From Alentia gelatinosa (lineage: Eukaryota > Annelida > Polychaeta > Phyllodocida > Polynoidae), in assembly GCA_950022655.1 (NCBI GenBank), contig OX465584.1, positions 30,880,988 through 30,944,987 on the forward strand: a DNA stretch of 64,000 bases, in the 5' to 3' direction. A program made the position numbers and the translations under genes. A model generated the notes under the pieces. That model did no database searches, was not told where the DNA came from, and saw only the letters and a program-made list of their open reading frames with translations. Below, piece after piece: positions 1-12,900 of this stretch. How positions within the stretch are numbered: position 1 is the first letter of the stretch; every line of letters starts with the position of its first letter.

Positions 1-821
1 TACTGCTTGGAAAATAAAATTAAAAATCAATATCGTACCAATACATACTTTCTGTGGATACGTTATAAACATAATATTGCAATTTGTTTTCCTTTTAAAA
101 CATCGGAGAAGATCTCAATGTGATTCACAGAAAGATAAGCCCAGGTACGAGATGTTGATGAGGGCCATGATGACCAAACTTCCACGTGGTAATCCATATA
201 TGACAATATCTAGCCTTATACGTTACAACACAAACAGCTCCTTATCAGATACATAGAGATGTATAGCACATAGTTCATGGTCAAAGAACACAAACCAAAG
301 GCAGTGGAGAATGAATCGGTAGGGAATACCTATGTGACATTCCAGCCCATAGAGAGTATATACATGTATGTTGCCATACAGGAGTTTCCGCACCCACTGG
401 AGGCTGGTGAGAGCCGCTCGTGGTGAGAAGCGCCCTCCATGACTGACAGAATTAATGTTAGTTTACACGTGCTTCTAACCTACCCTCACATACCTACAAT
501 CAATCAAGTCTCATGGACACGTGCCAAAGTCGAAATGACAAAAGAAAATATCAACTGTTGTGATTTTCCATCCAATCTGGGTTTGAATTATAAGATGTTT
601 TGAATGAGTACTAGTAATTTTACGCAATGCCAGTAATAATCTATATTCATTCTTGTTCCGGTTTGTCACAGAGCTGTTATTGCCAGTCTTCTTAATCTAT
701 ATTCATGGCGTGACAGATGGGTAAAAAAAACAGGATTTAAGACTAAATTGAATTTCTTAAAAATAAAATAAAACAGCAGCATCCCTCCAGGAGCAGCTCG
801 GCAGTTACACTGTCCCACTTC

Positions 822-847
822 CCACCAGAGGGCGGGGCGTGACGTCA
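822..847. promoter_or_regulatory. CTCF-like motif next to a CRE
   Basis: CCACCAGAGGGCG at 822-834 fits the CTCF core. TGACGTCA at 840-847 is a perfect palindromic CRE, and GC boxes (GGGCGG) lie on both sides. Motif matches only. Function is inferred, and there is no adjacent first exon. Confidence 0.3.
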
Positions 848-874
848 GCTGTAATGAGCTGCTCAGTGCTGGGC

Positions 875-890
875 GGGGGGGGGGGGGGGG
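875..890. repeat. Poly-G run, 16 bp
   Basis: Uninterrupted G16 directly downstream of the CRE and GC-box island. Confidence 0.9.
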
Positions 891-3801
891 TTGACGTAGG
901 AGTCTCAGAGCCTGAAGAGCACCTCAGCCATTACAATGCCTCTCCAATACTTGCTTTATGATAGAGTGAATTTCGAATCCGTGGAATTCCCCTTTCGAAA
1001 AGTTAAATTGGAAAACTGCCAACCAATTTGTATGAATAGTTATATAAAGTAACGTCTATGGGAAATAGAAAAAAACCTAAAATATTACAAACACATGGAG
1101 AGAGGGAGGATTATACTCTTGAATCGTGCCTTTTTTTAAGAACATGCTTACATTCTAAACTGTGCCATGTTGAATTATGTAAGTTGTTCTATTATATGCA
1201 ACTTTATCTGAATGGGTCTTACTTCTTTTTGAATTGTTTATTCTGGGTAGCAACCAAATACAGGTTATTGTTCGTTCAACAAAAGGTCAGAAAGTACAGC
1301 TCTAAACATCAGCAAGATTCATCTGTAAGTTACTGATCATGGACATTTACATTTTTAGAGAGAACTGTACTGTTTCATAGTGTACATCAACAAGTGTCTC
1401 ATGTTATAATGTGTATGGAATGTTTTGAGACAATGAATTGTAAAGTTCGAAAACGAAAGAATCATCATTGGATCAGTAAGGTTAAAGAAATAAAATATTT
1501 TGTAATGATCTACAAATTGTTGTTAAACCATGTCTTGGCATTGTTTAGGAAAATAAAACCCTTAGTAGCAAAATTAAAAAGATTCTAGTTGGTGTCTTGA
1601 GCGAATGAATGCGTGGGAGTTAACATAATAGGGCAATATGGACTATACATCTTTGAGTTATAGTTGTTAATCTACGTAAATTGTATAAATATGTATAACA
1701 AAATAAAATGATTTGCGGTGAGAGGAGATTGGATGTGTGTCTTATGAGACTTACAACAATTAGGAAACGCTGACTATATGTGTTTAGCAAATTGTTATTA
1801 AACTATGGAATTTCCATAAATGTTCAGCAAAAGTAAAATGTCCTGCAGTGAGAAGGCTGGGTGGATGGCACGTGTAAACCAGACAAAGAATCTACGGGTT
1901 GGTCGTGCGGGACTTAACACTAGACCATACACACCTTTTCATTTCATCTGATGGCCGTCTGCAATGAGCCAAGCAATGACAACAGCATGTACTAGGGACG
2001 CGCCCACCACACACCCACTGAAACACTCTACACCTTCACGTCCCCGGCCCAAACTCATTTACATTAACAAAATAACAAATAAATTAAAAACTTGCCTCCC
2101 ACAACATGACACGAGGAGAACTCATCCGACATGGTCTACGTACATACATAAGAACATATGAGAGTCCTATACAGCGGCTTGGCTCAGGGGAGAAATGGTT
2201 ATTATTATATACCTATAGCCGTACACTCCACAGTTCCATACCGCTGTTCGGAATGTAACATTTCTGGTATTCCGACCAAGGATGGGGTTTTCATACCAAG
2301 GCTAAATGTTTCATATCAATATTGACCATATGACGTTAAGGCAGCCAATCAGACAGTCTGTAATGGCAGACCGTGGCATGAAGCGTGAACAACGTTCGCT
2401 TGGGTTGGGCCTCGAATCGCCATGTTTGTCAGAAATACGAGATATTTTTCATTATTGATGTGTATATGATAATAGGAAAACCAATAATGGGTGGCAGAAT
2501 TTTGGAATTTCTAAGTGAGAGTCCCGGAATTTTACGTCACTTGGCTTACAGTCTCAGGACGCAAAATTAAGGACCCTTACCTCGAAACTCTGGAATTCAG
2601 CCCTTCAAAATCAGTTTCCCTTTAATATTAGGCCGGGTCCATGGCCTGCAGCCAAATTTGTTTACCCCACGCCTTGACCAAGCTGTATATAGGATACTCG
2701 TATGCTCTTGTATTTATCATACCTCTTTAAGTCACAGAGACTGGTTTCATGGTGCAATCATGTTAATTTCAAATTAGATATCTTTGTGTGGGGAAACAAT
2801 GGATTTCACGGCGCTCTATTTTCATGGATCCATGTTTCACTGTAGGCTATTTCGATAATATTCTAGAGGTATGATAAACTGTAATATCTACCGCTAACAA
2901 AGGATTCGTTTAGATTGCCAGCATAAAGGCATCGGAAATGGCTATTTGAAGGCGGCTTGTGAATACTTCAAACCTCGCCTTTCTCAGATATCTTTTCCGT
3001 ACGGTTGATTTGGCAAAGGACAAAATCAGAAATATCAAATGTGTCTGAAGAAAATTTGAGATTTCTTTTAGAAAGCGGACAGCAATTTTGACTGTGTGGG
3101 AAAACTCATCGAAGTACGTGACAAAAGTAAATGGAAATCAGAAATTTCACTAAATGCATAAATTGGGAGTTAATTCAATAGGTAACTACGAGCAGGGCAT
3201 AGACATATATAAGTGGGTCTTGTAATAAGAACAATATTGGTTTTATATCGGCCAAGGAAACTCGTTCTACTGAAAATCCGATATACATACGACCAATCAA
3301 TAGCTGTATTTGTGTTTAGTTGAGAGGTTTTTCATTAACTTTCAACTTACACACTAAAACTAAGGCAAACGGGACAAAAATAGGGTTCTGGACAGGGAAA
3401 TACAGTCTGAAATAGGACATAAATAAGAACACTGATGCATGACTAGAGCTGCCTACAGCAAGAGCAAAATCTGTATTATGTATATGTATAATATGAAAAA
3501 GAACAGTACGTATTTAAAGTCTCGTATAGAGAAAACCAATACCAATGTATGTAAAGGTTAAAAGAAACTGCAAATATAATATGAAAAATCCCTATTCTAA
3601 TATCCTAGAGTGGAAAAGGTCAATATGGACATTACACTCACAATGCACGACTTTAGGTAGTAATGGTGGAAGAGAAAACTAATATTTAAGGTAATCCTGA
3701 CCTACCTAACGTTGAGGCCTATTAGGTTAAGAACAGAGAGTCGTTAGGCTTGGGAAAGCCAATTGCGGCCCTCTGTGTCCTTCTACAGAGTAGGAACTCA
3801 C

Positions 3802-3955
3802 CCTTTTATGGATTCGAAGTAGTTGACAATGAATAAGTGTGTGTGAAGCACCTCGTCCCTGCAGAGTGTAGTAATGTAGGAGCCATGTAGGGCTTGTCGC
3901 CACAATTCAAACAGCTCGGGTAGTGCCAGCTGTTGATGACACAGCATCAGTCCCA
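3802..3955 (-). CDS. NCKAP1: Nckap1 exon 9, last exon in the window
   Basis: Two bases complete the split codon, followed by 50 codons (residues 263-313) and two bases of the next split codon. [17 protein letters not shown] and TLCRDEVLH align with the family. Acceptor ACAG, donor GTGAGT. The next exon must lie left of the window. Confidence 0.94.
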
Positions 3956-6900
3956 CTGTAAGAACGACAGACATCATGGTCATAACGAACATGCCATTAC
4001 TCACAAGGCATCCCCTTGATTTTTGAGTGTTTTTTTCCTAATGTGAGTGCCTTCCACGGTATAATTATCATTTACATCGAAGGTTTTACAAAAACTCAGT
4101 TAAATAATGGGCTCCCAGTTAAACGCCCCGTTCAAGGTAAAAATAAAGGGAATCAGTTAAAGGCCAACAGGTAATCCATAACAACGACTGACACCCGATT
4201 CCTTCTGAGCTGCATAGCATGAATGGACGATTCCAAGTTATGTACACAATATACTTACATATAATCCACCTTTCCATGACGTCCAATGATAGATATTCAC
4301 ATGGCATCTAGAAATGAAAAAATGTTATACATGTGTCAATGACACACAGAGAAAATATATTCCCTGCCTCGTAGATCTTAGTACATCTTGGGAAGAAATT
4401 TGTATGTTAACAGAATCATAAAACTGAGTACTACACATAGGGTTAATCATTACCCAATAAAATGAACTGCAATACTGTCAACTACGACTTTTAAATGTGT
4501 ATCATCTTTGAATTCTTTCCTATTGATTTTATCTTTGTCCTGACGTCGATCCGCCTTCATTTTGCTACACTGGGCTGGTAATAGTGTTACAAGACTTGTT
4601 AAACGGGCAGACGACAATTATGTGATCTGCACTTTTCCCGCCACCAGCTTGACTATTGGCCTAACTCCGTAGCACTGTTTAACGTTGCCTGGACATGTTT
4701 TACTAAGGCTACGGTACTATATCAGTAGGAAAGACAGAAGCGGATAGGGTGACTGCAGCAGGACTCACGGTGTCTATCTGTGCGACGTTCATGATCTTGG
4801 CTGGCTCAGCGAGAAGACTCAACATCTGTGCTGACCTCCAGTCCTCCGCCTTCAGCGCGCGACGCGGGTAGACGCGCTGCAGCGACAGCAGCGCCATCGT
4901 CAGGCACTGCAACCAACCACACGCCAGTCAACATAAAGTCACTGTTTTATAGTCATTTTGAATGTCATCAGTTAGCATGTGGTAAGTCAAAATTATCATG
5001 ATAGATGCAGGTGCGCTGTGGTATTTCACTATATAATCTCCAAACACTAAAGGCATGAATTAGGCGTTTTTATAAATGTATTTCAAACTCAATTCGTTTT
5101 ACAACTACTCCATATTTCCGCCATCCCCATTCATGGTTTTATTCATTGTAAATCTGTTGGCACTGTACCTTGGTGTGTGGGATGAATTCATCCGACAGTT
5201 TGCGGACTGGGGGGTCGTAGTCCACAATCATTTGACCTAAGCGCGGGAATGATTCCTCCCTGCAAGCAGTGACAGCAATGTAAACACAGTCGCCGACTCA
5301 TGTCCTTTAAGACATGGACAACTTATCAAGGACACTAATGTAACCACAGTCAAATTTTTACATGGACACTTATTCAACAACTGCAAAGTAACCCCACAAT
5401 CATTACTCAATTCCTTTCCAAGGACACTTCATCAACAGTAGAATCTTGTCAGTTATTGGCGCCTTGGGTGTTTAGAGATATGTAACATATATTGCAGTTT
5501 TCTAGCCACTGTGGAAAAAGGTGACATACTTAGTAATGTAAGTTTAGAATACGAGGCGTGAGCACTTCTGACAACAGCCAATGCTACCTTGAGAATGACA
5601 ACTACATGTCAGAACCAAAAAAATAAAAATAAAAAAAATACTTAGTAATGTAATGACGTACGACTGATGTCACTTACACTTTGCCATGCATGACCTCATA
5701 AGCGAAGTTGAATAGTCCGAGGACGGCCTTCCGGTCCTCGACCCTCGCCAACAGGATCATGATTGACATGTAGGTTACAATCAGGTCAAGGTAACCTTTG
5801 CATAGGTCAAAGTTCACCGTCTGCAAATAGAAAATCCCAAATGTCCATTTCAAACGAGAGCTAATACACAGCACATCGCGTCATGTATCAGCAGATTATG
5901 TCTATATGAACATAGAGGAGCTTATTTGTAACCATACAGTATTCAGGAATAAATTAAAAAGTAAATAAAAACAAAACAAAACCCAACATAAACAATGCTA
6001 CTGTGAAGAACGAGAAAACATGTTAAATATGTACTCCGAGTCAAAGGAATGTAACAGTGAGCTAGGGCATGGACATACATGTATTAGCGTGCGAGGCTAG
6101 AACTCTCAACAGAGAGGTATAGTGTGTTTGAACCGTTGTCCTACAAAAGCAGGGATGTCAGTTGGGGTCAGGGAAAAAAGTGGAAATATTTTTATGTAAA
6201 ATTTACTGCCTCTGACAGACCGTGAAAACTTGGATATCATGTCCTTTTCCGCCATGGCATGGGCCTGATGGTCTGTGGGGAGGTTCAAACCAATGTTTTA
6301 TTGGTGTGGATGAGACTCATTTTATGTCATCCTATTTTCACACAATGAAAAGCAATATCATATAGTGGATATAAAAAAAAGGATTTCCACGGAAAAATGG
6401 AAAACTGGCATCTCAAGAGATGTATCCTAAGTTTCTACATTCCCAAGAACCTACGGCAAATGATCCTAACACGTGAAATATTTGAGTATTTGCAATTCGC
6501 TGTTGGTTTTTTTACAGCATGATGTGAGTAAGTGAATCATATAACAAGTGATTGATATTGATTTACGTGTGAAAGGCCCTAGATGTAATGTGATTAGGGG
6601 TGGTGATAAATTAAGCAATTAGAAACTCACCAGATCAAAGTACACACCGCAGGCATCCATGGTGGTAAGCAGGTCTGTCACATGGTCCTGAAACAGGTCA
6701 CATTATTTAATACAATACGCGCCAAAATAGAAGTGTGGTTTTGTTTTGATGATTTGGCTAGAATCACCTTTTGTACAAGCCGATGCTACCTTGAAAAACA
6801 TCTTTCTTTTTAAAAGAAATGTTATTATATCGCTGAGGAAATGTGATTATATCTGCTGAGGTGCTCAGAGTCACTCTTAATCTGGACAAGGTGGTTATCA

Positions 6901-9900
6901 AATATCCTAATCACTCAGGTGATGCAGCATCTACACGAAAGACTGGCTGAACAGCTGTGAGCTTCCACCACCATTCCGTAGTGATCAAGTCTATTTCACG
7001 TTTCTTTTATCTTATCTCAAGGGGATAGTACAGCTATATCTCAAACAATGAAAATTAGAATATATCTAAAAATGTGTTTAGTGCAATGATTACGTGCTGG
7101 TAATCACTTATACCTTACCTTAAAGTCCATGATATCCACGAATGTGTAGTAGTATAAAGACAGTGACTTGATGACATCTGTTTTTATATTATTCACGGCG
7201 GACCAATGACTCTGTGGACAAATAATTCAACAGGATGTTACTTACACAAGAACAATATCCCCACTTACCCAGAAACGGACAATATTTCTTTGTATTCGTT
7301 AATGGTACTAATGTTAAAGACCAATCGTTTTTATTGTGAAATCATCTCAAATGCGAAATGTAATGGGGGTGGGGCGAGAAAAGATAAAAAGACTTTTATT
7401 TGCAAAACTGAAATGGGATGACGTCTTTTTAGAAAGTGGTACATCTCAGTCATATTTTTCATATTCACGTTGCTTGCGACACTAACGTCGAGTGTAGAAA
7501 TTATGATTAAACTTTCAGCTTCGTCAGGACTGAACTACTTACGTTGCTTGACTTAGTGTCGACAGTGGGAAACTTCCTGATGATGTTTTTGATCACAGGG
7601 TCCAAGGCTTTGTCTGAGAGGAATGCAGGTTTGGACTCTGGACTTCCTAACATCTAGAGAAAGTGAAAACGGAAAACGGTTAAATAAAACATGAAACGCC
7701 AGCGATTCCGATGCATTCACAAAGCTTGCAGTCAACAGTCCATGTGTGGATGCAATTTGAAAACTCTATTTGTGCTGCAAACTTGTCATTGCTGCTTCAC
7801 TTTCTGGGGCGCTTGGAGAGGTTTTCTGAAATAACGTGCACATGCAAGATTGGTATATTTACATCGAAATGAAATTTAATCACAAGGTAGTATTCTAGTA
7901 GTTAGAGACATGAGATTCACAATTCTATACAATATCTATTACTCTCATTGTAAGAACAGTTTAGCTGTCTATCTAAGAAATCACTTTAAGCGAAACACAA
8001 TGGAGTTGTTGAAATTCAATTCTAAGTACATGTATACAATTTTTAAACTTGGATTTTCTGACAAGATTTGGTATTGGATGTATTACAGTTTTGTTTTCAA
8101 ATATTCTCGCTACATCTCTGAAGCAGATACTGACAGATCATGTTTGAATTAAGTGTGCCCTGACGTGAGAAAGTATTTCTGCTACTAAAGTAAAATAATG
8201 CAACTTTAAAAAAAAAAATGGATTGATCCTGTCCGTTGATTCTAAACATAGGCTTTCCCAAAAGAGTCGGTTTAATCTGAGGTAACCACCTCAACACAGA
8301 ACAAGAATGCATGTTAAATGATGTAAATAATAAAACGTGTAGCCTGACCATTATATTGTCGTTAAGGTCACAATAGGAAAGAACAGCTTGTATAAAAAAG
8401 AAGGCAATATATGGTATAGGCTTCACTACATTTTAACAATTTTAGAAAGTATTCTGTACAGTTTTAACACATGCAGTTTTTAGACGTCGTGTGATATTGG
8501 CGTAATCGCTTTGATATAACGATTTTTTTAAGGTCAACATACATGAAAAAACACTTGATGTTTACATTCATACGCCTAGAAATATGCTTGGAGAGTGTGG
8601 AGCGGCTCAACTGAACTGTTACCAAGGTTGGTGTGCTCGTTGTCAAACAGAACAATTGATTCCAGGGAGACACCATAGCAATGATATAACGAATAATGCC
8701 CGATTCGGATTGGACTGGTCATCAAGACACATGGCTGATATTCTCTATTCCCCCGTTTATAAGCCCAGGCTTTGATTTTTACTAGTGGTGTAAAGTCAAA
8801 GTTTCTACTACGTAAACTAGAGAAAAGATAGGCTCCCCTACGAAAACCCCACATTTATATAACAGAGAAAACATTGGAAGGACTTAGATTTAGCTGGAAC
8901 TCATGTTAGTTGTTATCAACCCATTACCTTAGATTTCCTTTTTTTTCTTATTCATCATCGACCAGTTTCAACTTGGCTTATAAATCGATATCTGCTTATA
9001 ATACCATAATCATGCCCCTTAGGTCCTGCTTATAAACCGTACCCAGCTTATAAACGAGGAAACATGGTAGCTCAGTTATGTGTATGTGGTATACAAATAT
9101 AGCATTAGTCTATTAAAGTGAGTAGGTTAGTGGGTGTCAGGATCCTGTCCTTGACTATACTTGGGGGAGGAAGTGCTGTGTCTAAATAAGGGGTCAGATC
9201 TGGGGCTATTTTCGGGAACGTGAAAATTAGATGAATGAAAGCCAAAACCAGTCTACATCCCGGAATAGCAGGGAATGTGTTTGTTACTCAAATATATGAT
9301 AGAAAAGATCGAGTCACACCCATAATAAGCCTGTAACATGTGTCAAATGCTATGTTGTATATGTAGAATAACAAATATATTTACCTACACAAACAATTTC
9401 AAACACATTTTCCTGCCTAACTAAAGCAACTTGCTGATACAAGGGCACTCTATATGCATACCTGATTCGAACAGACTAGACCAACTGATCTCCTAGAGGT
9501 GATTCTATGGGTGCAAGTCATGGTAATGCTCAGCTGCTCTGTGCTGTGGGATATATTTATCCCGCTCAGTTAATGAGATTTGCTTGGATCACTTGCTTTG
9601 AAACCAAAATGTCTGAACCATTCAGCAGCTCAACTGAACTCTTGCACCCCTGACATTTCATCCATTGTAACTTAAGTATGTTTAGATGTAGACTCCCGTT
9701 AAGTATCTGTCAATCAGGGATATAGTCATGAGCTGCACATGATATGCTCTGGTTTCATTCTAGAAACATGTGGGTCTGACCGTTCAGCACTTTGAGAAAT
9801 GGGATTTACGCCGATGCGGAATAATATGATGCCTGGCTGACCGTCTCTGAATCTCAAGATGGGATAGAACAAGACTAATCATTGTGGGTTGTCTTGTTTC

Positions 9901-12900
9901 ATTTGGTCTCAGAAAAAGTTGTGCACCTGACATCCGTTTGGGGTGTAATGAGATTAACAACAATATCGACACCATATGGCTAAATTTGAGGTTAGACTGG
10001 TAGACACATTCTGGTATCATCCATATCCCTCTATTTGAGGAGATAAACAGCAGGGTATTGTAGTGCGTCGTAGGACGAAAGTAATGAACATACACGTTAC
10101 CACTTACACAATGAGTCACCGTAGATGCGCGTTTTAATCGCATTACTTTATGGTGCAATGTCAAATGAAAATAAAGGGAAATATAGTAGGACTTCGGTTG
10201 AAGATGAAAATACTCTGCTGCATAATTGGATATACCCCATCATTTTAGATTATATGAAATACAACACTAGATATGATAGTATCCAGTTTCCTTGTACCAT
10301 CAAATTACAAAACCTAGTGTAGTTGGTAAAAAATCATACACATTATAATTTCCTTTGCAATAATATAACTTAATTCATCTAGAGTGACCAATGCTGTAAA
10401 CAGTACTTGAGTGAAAAAACAGTTTGTGTCCTGAAAGTGTCCATTACGAATTGAACAAAAATATATTACTGAAATATTTCCATTTATGAGAACGTTCACA
10501 GACTTCATATCCTAGATGTGGCGGAAATTTCTGGTTGATCACGGATTATTTCAGATATCCTCAATATAGTAGACTCCATTTTAGGCACCCTTGCATCCAC
10601 GATTTGCGCGATCAATTAAAATTAAACAAAAACACGGCATTTTATACCTCGGGCATCGCGCCTCACGTTATCACTTTCTAATTCTTCGCACAGTGCTCTG
10701 AATAGTCAATTCCTTAAAATTTGAAATGCACTCCTTCTTTCTTGAACGCAGCCTCAATTGTGGTGGCAAATCCGGGTGGGCGTTGTTGCAACAGCCAATC
10801 TCATATCACAAGGAGACCAAATATTAGTTGAAGAGGATGTAAAAGCAATGTTTGACAGAGAACTGACCCGGAACCGAACCTTACTCCCCCCGATCGTCAT
10901 CTCTGCAGGTTATAACTAAGCGATATCGCCCTCCCAAAAGGCGTAGGGTTCGATGAGAAATGAAAATCAAGGAAATCATGTGTATTCAGAACTACAAAAT
11001 CTCATCATTAGTTTTTCTTTTCCAATCTGCACATACTCATTCGGAATTCTAAAAACAATCATTTCAGAGTTTAACTGAACTGAAAGCTATAGTATATAAT
11101 ATATATCCGAGTATCAGATCATACCATCTAGAACCTTTAGTAAACATAGTTACGGACTAATATCTTGACAGGCGAATAATTATTTACCGAATAATATCCG
11201 ATCACATGTATATACGCAACGTATTTTTAGCCTTCCTAAACCATATTCTAACAATCTCAAACTTTTTCTCTCTTGCAAATCACTACTCCTCGGTTTTAAC
11301 TTGCTGATCATCGGAAAAATGGATTTTCATAATTTGCCTCTATAGATAAATGTATATATATAGTGTAAATAAGATAAGCTTTCGTTTAACTCAAAGACTC
11401 AGTAAATCAGATACCATACTGCCTGATTTCTTCTTCATAGACGCTTTTCTTTTCTCTGCATTTATAAGTAAAGATACTGCCCATGCGTCTGTGCTAGATT
11501 GGATGTGCAGAATGTGATTTCCATCAAAAATATAGAAGAGGGACAGTAATCTAAACTAACATGCACATGCAGTTTTAAGGGAGTGTTCACAGCAAGAGTG
11601 AGTCAAAATATGGGTAAATAAAAACATTTAACGAACGTTTTCACATTGAAATTTTAAACATCAATCATATCTATTCCTAATATCTCTCTGAGAAGGCCTT
11701 TGCATTGACAGAAAACTGACGATATCGCTATTGATTAAACACAATTCCTTAGTGCATAATGCAGAGAAAAGAAATTTGTCTTTGAATAACACATACGTAT
11801 GTATAGATCTAAAGGTTTATAAAGACGCTCAAAACAGTGTTTATTCTTAATTGATTTCATTGAAGGGCAAAATAAATGTGTCTCCCATTCGAATTGAATA
11901 ATGATTCTCAAAATTACAATAAAGAGAAGACGTAGACAAACGATCTACTGCTTCCATGGTAATTATAAATGAAGATGTGTTGTCACGATGACATTTATGT
12001 GTATAGAATTAAGGACACCCAGGGAAGGGTTGGGAACACGAATACAACTCCATGCAAAGCCTGCACACAGTGTGGCCATCACCCCATAGTACTAGTCGGA
12101 CCCACGAGAGGGCAGCACAAGACGGTGAGCTGGTTTACGGAGAAAACCCACAAATGGAGACTTACTGTAACCTGTTTCCAAGGGGGCAAAAGGACCAAGG
12201 AGAAAAACAGGATCACTAGCCAGTAAATGCAGTAGATCAAAAAATTTATTTTCATAAATATTTTGTGCAAGCATTTGGTACTTTTTCCAAACTGCCCTGG
12301 CTACCAAGGGGAACTTATTTTCGCCTTCTCTCTGGATGATGAACCCACACTGGACTATGGCAAAACGACAAGCATGAACTACAGGTAGGGAAGTTGAACT
12401 GGTGTGTCACACTGCAGAGCATAAACACATACAGTTCAATTTCTCCCAGGGATAAATCAGTGGGAGAGGAGTTAAAACATGTCATGGAGAATGCTACACG
12501 TGAAGGGCCGTGAATGGGGTGAATTTCAACCAACACTCTTTCTTCTGAAAAAACGTAAAATATAATAAAAGACTCTTTATAGAGAATGACATAAACTAAC
12601 GCTGAACATATAAGATGTGGAAGGGATTTTCATAACCGTTGCATATTTCATTTAGCAAGTACATATACATGGTGGTTCGAAAAAGAAAATATACTCCACT
12701 TAGAAAATAAATAACTTGTGCAATGATTTCAGAATCAGTTACTAATAAGTGCCTTAAATCTATTTGAAAAGTAAACCTAGTATATAACGTATAACATGCA
12801 TGTTCAGGGATGAGACTAACAAATTATTTTATGTGTTATATAGAGACATGTGCGATGTGTTAATTGTGCAAAATAAAGATTTCATAATGTAGTCATATAC

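Larger units (their letters stand above)
1..3801. other. Nckap1 intron 9 or beyond, no exon recognised
   Basis: No coding exon was found here on either strand. The stretch is AT-rich except for a GC-rich island at about 790-890 that holds a CTCF-like motif, a CRE and a G16 run. Short open frames at 1058-1588 are AT-rich and resemble no family I know. Confidence 0.5.
3956..7542 (-). other. Nckap1 introns 2-8
   Basis: Introns of about 260-810 bp separate exons 2-9. They are AT-rich and mostly featureless. Two things stand out: a dispersed repeat at about 6145-6303, described separately, and short imperfect direct repeats around 5290-5440 built on GGACACTTATCAAC-like words. No RNA gene or extra exon was recognised. 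Confidence 0.6.

Noticed and set aside
120..200. Possible Nckap1 exon 10 (minus-strand frame with IMAL word)
   Set aside because: Only a few residues resemble the family's FVFMAL segment; splice signals and phase are not convincing.
370..460. Exon-like patch with AG and GT borders on both strands
   Set aside because: Neither strand continues Nckap1 after exon 9 in the required phase, and the peptide matches no known part of that protein.
9784..10164. 126-codon antisense open frame in Nckap1 intron 1
   Set aside because: No recognisable motif and AT-rich codon use like the surrounding intron.
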